Shown here: positions 7,261 through 12,704 of the stretch, one piece after another | Layout: the number at the start of each line of letters is the position of its first letter | Numbering within the stretch: position 1 is the stretch's first letter | Source: Actinomycetes bacterium | GTDB lineage: Bacteria; Actinomycetota; Acidimicrobiia; Acidimicrobiales; Acidimicrobiaceae | Direction of reading: 5' to 3' | Assembly (NCBI GenBank): GCA_021823385.1 | Contig: JAKAOC010000009.1 | Location: 1-13,895 of the forward strand | DNA: 13,895 nt | Translations under genes and position numbers: made by a program | Notes under the pieces: model-generated | What the model saw: only the letters and a program-made list of their open reading frames with translations | What the model was told of the DNA's origin: nothing | Databases searched by the model: none

Positions 7261-7271
7261 CTAGCCAAGCC
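7254..7271. repeat. 18-bp perfect palindrome at the istB / pRiA4b-like gene junction
   Basis: GGCTTGGCTAGCCAAGCC equals its own reverse complement. It lies exactly where istB homology ends, and it contains the TAG stop (7261-7263, minus strand) of the converging pRiA4b-like gene. It may be a bidirectional terminator, a recombination scar or chance. Confidence 0.5.
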
Positions 7272-7837
7272 GCTGGAGGCGGGCATTCACCTCGGCGAGG
7301 TAGAAGGCCTCGGGATCAAAGCTTCCCCCCGCCCGCACCAGGTAGTCCTCGTGCTCCTCGTGGGAGGGGTCACCGACTGCTTCGAGGAAATAGCCATAGC
7401 CTGATATGCCGCCTACGTCCTCGGGAGGGCAGGCGCGCTCGCCCCCGAGACAGACAGCCCGCACCAGAGCGGACCCGACCGAGGAGATGGCCTCGAGCAC
7501 GACGAGGTGCTGCCAGTTGTCGCCGTAGTCGTACTCATAGGCGAAGGAGTCACCGACGTCGAGGAGCTCGGCGATCTTCACACCATCTTCGACGAGATCA
7601 TCCGGGAAATCGCCAAATTCGTCAACGCCGGGCATCACGTAGTGCCTGTTTTTGATCTCAAAGGCATGCAGGTGAGAATCCTGCCCGCCCATCACCTGCT
7701 GGAAGACCCGGGTGAAGCGCGGGCAGAGCGAACGAAGCCGGCGCAACGATACGACGCCAGATTGGCGGATCGATGCCCAGCAAGTCGATCTTCAGCTGAA
7801 GGGCGGAAATTGACGGCCGTCGAGAGGGTCGACCCAT
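7261..7837 (-). pseudogene. Plasmid pRiA4b ORF-3-like protein, broken by a one-base insertion
   Basis: The protein belongs to the pRiA4b ORF-3-like family (PF07929), common next to mobile elements; its function is unknown. From the ATG at 7837 the frame reads QLKIDLLGIDPPIWRRIVAP and FALPALH, the standard N-terminus. An extra C in CACCCGGGTC near 7714-7720 then shifts it. The remainder is in the next frame: RVFQQVMGGQDSHLHAFEI, then SFAYEYDYGDNWQHLVVLE, CPPEDVGGISGYGYFLEAV and FDPEAFYLAEVNARLQRL to the TAG at 7261. Removing one C restores a full-length protein of about 190 residues. It lies in reverse orientation between istB and the IS21 right end. Confidence 0.85.
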
Positions 7838-7868
7838 CCCTTCAGCTGAGGAGTCTCAGTCGACTAGG

Positions 7869-7902
7869 GGTGGGGCCAGTTTCGATGCGCACGGTGGGGC
7901 CA
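7869..7902 (+). repeat. Two subterminal GGTGGGGCCA repeats of the IS21 right end
   Basis: Two identical 10-bp direct repeats start 24 bp apart (7869 and 7893) and stop 13 bp before the presumed terminus at 7915. Such repeats are transposase-binding sites in IS21 elements. No matching inverted copies are visible near the left side, consistent with loss of that end. Confidence 0.6.
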
Positions 7903-7985
7903 AATTAACTTGACATTCCCAGTTGAGCGAGGAAGCCGACGAACTTGGCCTGGGAGATGGAGAGGCGGGGGACTATGTGGCCGCA

Positions 7986-8002
7986 TTTCGCGCGGCGCGA
8001 AA
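7986..8002. promoter_or_regulatory. 17-bp palindrome TTTCGCGC-G-GCGCGAAA upstream of the PIN remnant
   Basis: Perfect 8-bp arms around a single G, centred about 39 bp before the GTG of the PIN-domain remnant. Size and position fit a dimeric repressor operator, perhaps for a lost antitoxin/PIN operon. No binding protein can be named. Confidence 0.4.
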
Positions 8003-8032
8003 ACGTCCCACCCCGAGCACCAGGGCCTAAGG

Positions 8033-8332
8033 GTGGCGCGCTATACGGCCTTTTCAGACGCATGTGAACTCGTCCCCACAGCACTTGCGGATAGCTTGCT
8101 GCGTCTCGCTGACCGCGAGCTCTACCGGCCTATCTGGTCAGGCCGGGTCCTCGAAGAGGTGGTATGGGCGGTTTGCGCCCTGCATCCGGGACTTCCCGAG
8201 CAGCAAATCCGCAGGCGGGTCGCAGACATGGACTTCGCGTTTCCCGACGCGAGCGTGAATGGATGGGAGCTACTGGTTGACTCGGTCGATTTGCCCGACC
8301 CCGGTGATCGCCATGTCCTGGCGGCTGCCTAA
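8033..8332 (+). pseudogene. PIN-domain ribonuclease (toxin-like), 3' truncated
   Basis: The 99 residues from GTG 8033 match the N-terminal half of single-domain PIN toxins of the PF13470 type. They include YTAFSDAC with putative catalytic Asp9, LADSLLRLADRELYRPIWS, VLEEVVWAV, FPDASVNGWELL and LPDPGDRHVLAAA. Homology stops there. The family normally continues with a stretch leading to a final acidic motif (T-x-N-x-x-D-F-P), which is missing. The TAA (8330-8332) falls exactly on the yoeB stop from the other strand, so the yefM-yoeB block or a deletion probably cut the gene. PIN toxins cleave RNA in the cytoplasm; this fragment is unlikely to be active. No partner antitoxin gene is visible upstream, only the IS21 end. 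Confidence 0.75.
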
Positions 8333-8589
8333 CTCTCGTAGTGGTAGCGAGCTTGCAGAACAACGACGTCATCGCCGTCGATCAAGTAGACGAGGCGGTG
8401 CTCTTCGTCTATTCGCCTCGACCAGCACCCGGCCAGGACGTGGCGCAGCTGTTCAGGTTTCCCGATCCCCGTATAGGGGTCTCGGGTGATTTCATCTAGA
8501 AGGCGGTTGATCCTTTTCAGCGTGGTTCGGTCCGAGGCTTGCCAGAATTGGTAGTCGTCCCATCCGTGGGGAGTGAAGCAGAGACGCAT
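8329..8589 (-). CDS. yoeB: YoeB-family toxin, ribosome-dependent mRNA interferase
   Basis: An 86-residue RelE-superfamily toxin that cleaves mRNA on the ribosome. It aligns along its whole length with the family: WDDYQFWQASDRTTLKRIN, then GIGKPEQLRH, CWSRRIDEEHRLVY and ARYHY. The catalytic residues fall at the E. coli positions: Glu46, Arg65, His83 and Tyr84. It is complete, with only two extra residues (ES) after the usual YHY end. The start ATG overlaps the yefM stop by one base (TAATG), the usual antitoxin-toxin coupling. Activity is held in check by YefM, which also represses the operon in known systems. Confidence 0.95.
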   Translation of the reverse strand: MRLCFTPHGWDDYQFWQASDRTTLKRINRLLDEITRDPYTGIGKPEQLRHVLAGCWSRRIDEEHRLVYLIDGDDVVVLQARYHYES

Positions 8590-8831
8590 TAGAGCGGTTC
8601 GTGGATCTCCCGCTGTCCCTTTCGGGCTTGGTCGAGACTTTCTAGGAGCCTCCGGGCGTTCGCGGGAACCCGAAGCAATAGGGCGGTTTCGGTAAGCGCG
8701 TCGTAGTCCGACTTGGAAAGCAGTACGGCGTCTCCACGCTTGGAGGTGATCTCCACTGGTTCACGGTCCGCGTTTACACGTTCTATGAGCGGGAAGAGAT
8801 TCTTGCGTGCTTCGCTTGCGGTAATCGCCAT
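8589..8831 (-). CDS. yefM: YefM-family antitoxin (Phd/YefM)
   Basis: An 80-residue antitoxin beginning MAITASEARKNLFPLIERVN. The N-terminal half is the DNA-binding Phd/YefM fold (EPVEITSKRGDAVLLSKSDY); the C-terminal part (ALLLRVPANARRLLESL) should wrap and neutralise YoeB. The ATG at 8831 is chosen over the in-frame start at 8858 because the family starts at M-x-I-T-x-S-E-A-R, and GGAG lies 7 nt upstream. Translation is coupled to yoeB by a TAATG overlap. Confidence 0.95.
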   Translation of the reverse strand: MAITASEARKNLFPLIERVNADREPVEITSKRGDAVLLSKSDYDALTETALLLRVPANARRLLESLDQARKGQREIHEPL

Positions 8832-8850
8832 GTGACGTCTCCAGTTGAGT

Positions 8851-8868
8851 GGTACCACATATCGTACC
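8851..8868 (-). promoter_or_regulatory. yefM-yoeB promoter with operator-like inverted repeat
   Basis: GGTAC-N8-GTACC (8851-8855 and 8864-8868) is a perfect 5-bp-arm inverted repeat 19 bp upstream of the yefM ATG. On the minus strand it contains TACGAT (8866-8861), a plausible -10 box. The layout matches YefM autoregulation, where the antitoxin-toxin complex covers palindromes holding the core GTAC near the promoter. Confidence 0.5.
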
Positions 8869-8879
8869 TTACTCAGTGA

Positions 8880-9071
8880 TCATATGTATCCGACCATCAA
8901 GCGTCGTTTGTAAGTAGCATGCGGCGCGTCTCTGAGCGCAACATTGGTCTCTTCGATGGTCCTGACGATCTCGGCCGCCGTGGTCCCATTCTGCCTTCGG
9001 GTATACGGCGAACATGTGAGCAGGTGCCCATCCCAGAACCGGTCGACCTCCTCCGCGTCCCGAGGCTTCAG
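8880..9071 (-). CDS. Possible 63-residue small ORF after hipA, start CTG overlapping the hipA stop
   Basis: An open minus-strand frame fills the gap between hipA and yefM and ends at TGA 8880-8882. It has no ATG, GTG or TTG at its 5' end. The first plausible codon is a CTG at 9071-9069 that overlaps the hipA TGA as CTGA, mirroring the ATGA between hipB and hipA. The peptide reads KPRDAEEVDRFWDGHLL, then TAAEIVRTIEETNVALRDA and a basic end YKRRLMVGYI. Third codon positions are mostly G or C, which supports coding. I recognise no family. It could be a third gene of the hip operon, the tail of a lost gene, or a chance open frame. CTG starts are rare, so confidence is low. Confidence 0.3.
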   Translation of the reverse strand: MKPRDAEEVDRFWDGHLLTCSPYTRRQNGTTAAEIVRTIEETNVALRDAPHATYKRRLMVGYI

Positions 9072-10420
9072 ATGTCCAAAGCGGGCGGCGTGGAAGGTTG
9101 AGTCTCTATTGGAAATGTCTCGACCGCGCCTGTGGTGTCTGGCGACAGTTGCGAAGTGGTCTGCCGAGTCCCGCGATGGGCGGGATCAACAGCTCTCCTT
9201 TCGGCCATGGCGCGAAGCGACTCGATGGTTTGGCTGAACGCATTGATCTCTGACGAGGAGATTCCGTTGTTTGCCGCAATCTCGCGCCAGTTCCTGCACC
9301 CATTCAGGACCTCGCCCAACACTTCTCTTGCGCGCTGTTCCTTGAGGCGGAAATTTGAGGCATAGCTCATGAGGCCGTTGATCTCGTCCCCGGGGTAGTA
9401 GAAGCCTCCGATGCCGGTCTGTCTGGCTTCCCCGAGGTCTGGGTTGGGGTTGAGGTCGAAGGCCGGGGAGAGCTTCCAGCCGCTTCGCTCGCGAAGGAAG
9501 CCGTAGTTGCGAAGATGGTCGTCGGTGTTGTGGATCAAGCAGGAGAAGGCAACGCGGCGCCAAAGTTGCTCCAGCTCGGCGGAACTCGCCGTGGCGATCT
9601 CGCTCAAGCGTTCGGCGAGTTCCACGTAGTCGCCCCCGGAGCCGTCGTGGGCCTGCAGAACGGTCATGGCGCTGATGTAGCCGATCCGGTTGGCTCCGGC
9701 ACGGTCGAATCGTTCGAGCAGGAGAACGCTATGTCCCTCGAGGTGTTCGAGCCTGTGGCGAGGGACTGTGATTCCGCAGTTCTCGGCCAGATCGAGCGCC
9801 GTCTTCTCCCAGGCCATCACGTCCCAAGCATCGTCGGGTTTGGGGAATTTTGCTATGAACAGGCGGTCCTGGTCTCGGACTGAGGCTTTGGGCCTCGCCC
9901 CCCCGAGCGTGCCGGTGCCGGCGGCGAGAAGCACTTTGATGGCATCGAAGCCATCGGGATCCCTCCCGATCGCATCCGAGGCGTGGAGCAGTTCGGGGAG
10001 GTCAACCAGTCTTGGTACCTCGGAGTCGGGGTGGACGAACTCGCCGGTTCCGGGAAGCCGGAATCTAAGGGCGCCTTGCCGCGTGAGGTCGCTCACTCCT
10101 GTGAGGTAGTCGATCTCCAGGATGTCCGGAGGCGTCTTGCGCTCGCGCAGTGCCTGGGCTCGGATCCGTTTGGCAATGAGGTTGCGTCCCCAGCGGTCGG
10201 GGGTGCAATCCGAAAACGCTCCTACCGCACCAGTGACCGCGTGCGTACCTGAATCGAGCGCAAGCTCAGGGTCTAACGGGTAGGCGTCCTTGTTGGCTAA
10301 GTAGCCTCGCTCGTAGACAAAGACCGTCGATAAGGATCCGCGGCGCTCGGTCAGGTATGCGGTCCCCGCGAGAACGGTGTCGCCATTGATTTCGACGGCG
10401 ATTTCCAAAGTGCCACTCAT
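9068..10420 (-). CDS. hipA: HipA-type serine/threonine kinase toxin
   Basis: A 450-residue kinase of the HipA family; E. coli HipA causes persistence by phosphorylating glutamyl-tRNA synthetase. Domains: the N-terminal HipA segment (about 1-120, with GAFSDCTPDRWGR), then the kinase fold. Visible motifs are the Gly-rich loop GTGTLGGARPK (168-178), the ATP-binding Lys191 in FIAKF, the catalytic loop HNTDDHLRNYG (297-307, likely catalytic Asp300 with Asn305) and the metal-binding Asp322 in SPAFDLNP. All appear intact. The last 40 residues are low-complexity and may be dispensable. It overlaps hipB by 4 bp (ATGA), so the two are translationally coupled. The substrate in this organism is unknown. 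Confidence 0.95.
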   Translation of the reverse strand: MSGTLEIAVEINGDTVLAGTAYLTERRGSLSTVFVYERGYLANKDAYPLDPELALDSGTHAVTGAVGAFSDCTPDRWGRNLIAKRIRAQALRERKTPPDILEIDYLTGVSDLTRQGALRFRLPGTGEFVHPDSEVPRLVDLPELLHASDAIGRDPDGFDAIKVLLAAGTGTLGGARPKASVRDQDRLFIAKFPKPDDAWDVMAWEKTALDLAENCGITVPRHRLEHLEGHSVLLLERFDRAGANRIGYISAMTVLQAHDGSGGDYVELAERLSEIATASSAELEQLWRRVAFSCLIHNTDDHLRNYGFLRERSGWKLSPAFDLNPNPDLGEARQTGIGGFYYPGDEINGLMSYASNFRLKEQRAREVLGEVLNGCRNWREIAANNGISSSEINAFSQTIESLRAMAERRAVDPAHRGTRQTTSQLSPDTTGAVETFPIETQPSTPPALDI

Positions 10421-10716
10421 CGCCGTACCCGCTGGGGAAGGCGCTGATCCGCACGCGCCCGTCCCAAGTCGGTCTCATAGGGGTCGAGAGCCTCGACGAG
10501 CCGGTCGAGCTGGCCCAGTGAACGAGCTACGTCCAGCACTGTCTCGAAGGAGACGCCGCCCTGCCCGGATTCCAGGCGCCGCAGCGTCGTTCGCGAAATC
10601 CCGGCCCGATCCGCGACCTGTTCGGCCGTCAACCCCAGGAGTTTGCGCCAGGTGGTCAGGTGTTCGCCGATCTGGACGGCTGCTCGCCGCGTCCGAGGTG
10701 GTGTCGGTCCCTTCAT
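10417..10716 (-). CDS. hipB: HipB-type antitoxin, XRE-family helix-turn-helix protein
   Basis: A 99-residue DNA-binding antitoxin. Residues about 16-70 form an XRE helix-turn-helix: IGEHLTTWRKLLGLTAEQVA, then ADRAGISRTTLRRLESGQGG and VSFETVLDVARSLG. A charged tail rich in Arg (RARADQRLPQRVRR) follows. The ATG at 10716 has AGGGAG (10724-10729) 7 nt upstream. As first gene of the hipBA operon it should bind and neutralise HipA and repress the promoter. Confidence 0.93.
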   Translation of the reverse strand: MKGPTPPRTRRAAVQIGEHLTTWRKLLGLTAEQVADRAGISRTTLRRLESGQGGVSFETVLDVARSLGQLDRLVEALDPYETDLGRARADQRLPQRVRR

Positions 10717-10735
10717 ATCTCTACTCCCTTACAGG

Positions 10736-10744
10736 TATAGTATA
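10736..10744 (-). promoter_or_regulatory. hipBA promoter: TATACT -10 box within TATACTATA
   Basis: On the minus strand TATACT (10744-10739) is an excellent -10 box, 28 nt from the hipB ATG. It is part of the palindromic TATA-C-TATA, and the wider CTTA-N11-TAAG also pairs, so HipB may bind here. No strong -35 hexamer is visible. Confidence 0.5.
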
Positions 10745-11032
10745 AGCCCAAATGAGCCTTTACGAGCAATCTATAAACCGTTAGATAGGCACGATGTGGT
10801 ACACGCCGGGCCATGGAGAGCCCCCTGCCCGCAAAGCTGGTGGACCTGGTTGCCAAGCGAGCGGCCAGATGCATGCGATTGGTCGAGGCGAGCCATGGAG
10901 ATTTGGCGATGCCCAGGTCGAAGATGCAGCCGGCCGCGCTATCGGGCCGTCCATCGACAGACTTGGGTCCAGCCGGTACTGGGAAAGTAGCCCCTCGCGA
11001 TCCAACCCGGAGCGAGCCGTCCTCGCTCTAGG
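10745..11032. other. 288-bp stretch between hipB promoter and ISKra4 transposase without a recognisable gene
   Basis: The only moderately plausible frame is 10813-11031 (plus), 72 codons beginning MESPLPAKLVDLVAKRAARC and including RLVEASHGDLAMPRSK. It has no Shine-Dalgarno sequence and no family I recognise, and its second half looks random. The left end of the ISKra4 element should lie in or near this interval, but no inverted copy of the sequence at 12384-12400 is visible, so that end seems lost or diverged. Confidence 0.4.
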
Positions 11033-12400
11033 CGGAGCGCGCCACCGAGGTAGGCCAGCTGGCGAAGCTGGCGGCGAGCACGCTGATAGCGGGCGGTGGA
11101 GCGGGGTTGGCAGCATTGGAGCTGGCGATCCGGACCGCGATGAACAAGCTGGGCGCAGGTCTGCTCGAGCAGCTGCTTGCAACCGACACCGGCCATCGCG
11201 GCCAGCGGGTCGACTGCGGGGCCGGGCATCAGGCGGAGTTGGTTTCCTACCGCACCAAGACCTTCGACACGGTGCTCGGCCCGATCGAGTGCCGCCGTGC
11301 CTATTTCCACTGCGCCGACTGCGGTCACGGGGTGGTGCCACGCGACGAGGAGCTCGGAGTAGCTGGCGCGTCGCTCACCCCAGGGCTGGCGGGAATGGTG
11401 GACCGGGTAGGAGCTGCGGTCCCCTTCGCCAAAGGCCGTGGTCTACTCGCCGAGCTCGCCGGGGTGACCCTGTGGGCCAAGCGCGTGGAACGCTGCGCCG
11501 AAGCCGACGGGCGGGCGTGCTGTAAAGCCCGCGACGTTGAAGCCGCCGCGCTGGAAAGTGGCGAGCTGGTGCCGCTCGGCCCCGCCACCCCGGTTGAAAA
11601 GCTGTACGTGGCGCTCGATGGCACTGGGGTGCCCACGGTACCTGCTGGCTCCGAAGGCCGGGCTGGTAAGGGCCCCCACGGCAGGGCTCATACCCGGGAG
11701 GTCAAGCTCGCGGTGGCCTTCACCCAGACCACCGTGGACGAAGAGGGCTTCGCGGTCCGCGACCCGCGCTCTTCGAGCTACGTCGTCGCCTTCGAACCAG
11801 TCGAGCACTTCGGGGCCCTGGTCTATGCCGAGGCCCGTCGGCGCGGGTCGCACAAAGCCCGGCAGCTCGTAGTGCTCGGCGACGGGGCAGTTTGGATCTG
11901 GAAACTGGCCGCTTTGCACTTCCCGGGTGCCACCCACATCGCCGACCTCACCACGCCCGCGAACACCTCCACGATCTCGCCAGCTTGCTCGCCCCAGTGC
12001 TCGGAGACGACCAGAGCGCCCGGTTGGCCGCAAGGAAAGATGAGCTCGACGACGGCGACGTTGCGGCGATCCTCACCGCTGCCCGCGAACTCGACATACC
12101 CGCCTCCAAGGCCGCCGACCTCGACAAGGCGCTCGGGTACTTCGAGAAATACGCAGGACGGATGCGCTACGCCGACTTCCGCAGAGCCGGCCACTTCGTC
12201 GGGTCCGGCGCGATGGAAGCCGGCTGCAAGGCGGTGGTCGGCCAGCGGCTCAAGCTGTCCGGGATGCGCTGGAGCGTGCCAGGCGCTGCCGGCATCGTCA
12301 CCTTGCGCTGCCAGGAAGCCAGCGATCGCTGGGAGGAGATCTGGAAGCGACCCCACAGCCAGAGCAGCGCAGCCTGACCCCTCAACCTACAAATTTGTCG
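11033..12400 (+). mobile_element. ISKra4-family insertion sequence remnant
   Basis: One transposase gene with ISKra4 features fills this stretch. The boundaries are approximate: the left is set by the TAG at 11030-11032 that opens the transposase frame. The right is set by ACCTACAAATTTGTCGGACA at 12389-12408, which follows the transposase stop closely and precedes sequence that reads like the interrupted host gene. I found no matching left inverted repeat or target-site duplication. Confidence 0.5.
11107..12377 (+). pseudogene. ISKra4-family transposase broken by a one-base deletion
   Basis: A DDE transposase. The first part, counted from TTG 11107, has a CxxC pair in YFHCADCGHGVVPRD (69-80), the first catalytic Asp171 in YVALDGTGVP and the second Asp259 in VVLGDGAVWIWKLA. 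At DLTT (about 11949) the frame is lost. The next frame continues HAREHLHDLASLLAPVLG, then RMRYADFRRAGHFVGSG, AMEAGCKAVVGQRLKLSGMR with the catalytic Glu, and RCQEASDRWEEIW to TGA 12377. The expected text is DLYHAREHL, so one base of the Tyr codon is missing. The frame is open from 11033 without ATG or GTG, so the N-terminus may be truncated too. ISKra4 elements are not generally known to need a frameshift here, so I call it a pseudogene. Confidence 0.85.
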
Positions 12401-12694
12401 GACACCCCAACGGGTTCTATCCAGTGCTGTATGGTTCTACCGGAACCTCTGATCTGACTTCGTTCGCAAGCATCAGCTCGGTTCCGGACGCGATTTATGG
12501 CGCGCTCTGGGATGGCGACGCCAACGTTGACGATCTATGTTCCCAGCGGCTATTGGGTCGACAACCAGCGCTACAAGCAGTTTCAGGGGAACGTGTACGA
12601 GACGTACAACACGGCGAAAATCGAAGTCGACAATGACTGTGCAGGTTCGCTGGTCTGGACTGACAACACTGCGAATCCCAGCAATTGCGCCTAG
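12401..12694 (+). pseudogene. 3' remnant of an unidentified (possibly secreted) protein gene, cut by the IS and frameshifted
   Basis: Directly after the IS end one frame reads HPNGFYPVLYGSTGTSDL, then SVPDAIYGALWDGDANV. The neighbouring frame continues TIYVPSGYWVDNQRYKQF, then GNVYETYNTAKIEVDNDCAG and SLVWTDNTANPSNCA to TAG 12692-12694. One surplus T at 12527-12528 explains the switch. The composition (aromatic, Asn, Thr and Ser rich, low Lys, two Cys near the end) looks like an extracellular beta-rich protein, but I recognise no family. A 65-codon ORF from ATG 12497 could be read alone; I prefer the remnant view because protein-like sequence starts upstream of that ATG. The stop lies 10 bp before the lipoprotein ATG, so both were probably one operon. 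Confidence 0.5.
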
Positions 12695-12704
12695 GGAGAT
12701 CATC

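Larger units (their letters stand above)
5857..7915 (+). mobile_element. Degraded IS21-family insertion sequence (istA/istB remnants plus right end)
   Basis: The order istA then istB with a 1-base TAATG overlap is the hallmark of IS21 elements. The left end and most of istA are missing, istB is frameshifted, and no left terminal repeat is visible before 5857. On the right, two copies of GGTGGGGCCA (7869-7878 and 7893-7902) are followed by TTGACA ending at 7915. The complementary strand therefore starts with TG, as IS21-type ends do, followed by multiple subterminal transposase-binding repeats. A pRiA4b ORF-3-like gene in the opposite orientation lies between istB and this end. The element cannot move by itself. 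Confidence 0.7.

Noticed and set aside
7909..7990. Minus-strand peptide reading LSISQAKFVGFLAQLGMSS, possibly the end of a gene
   Set aside because: Too short, it runs into the presumed IS21 terminus, and no start or family could be supported.
8919..9237. Plus-strand ORFs antisense to the hipA 3' end
   Set aside because: No motifs or ribosome binding sites; they are shadows of the minus-strand frames.
10794..11525. Plus-strand ORF of 243 codons over the start of the ISKra4 transposase
   Set aside because: Gly/Arg-rich frame without homology; the transposase frame covers the same bases with conserved motifs.
11945..11955. Programmed frameshift in the ISKra4 transposase
   Set aside because: No slippery heptamer such as A-AAA-AAG is present, and other lesions nearby are of the same kind.
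11107..12636. Single 509-codon fusion protein running through the ISKra4 transposase into the downstream gene
   Set aside because: After about codon 281 the reading is Ser/Pro/Arg-rich nonsense, while the neighbouring frame carries the conserved transposase end.
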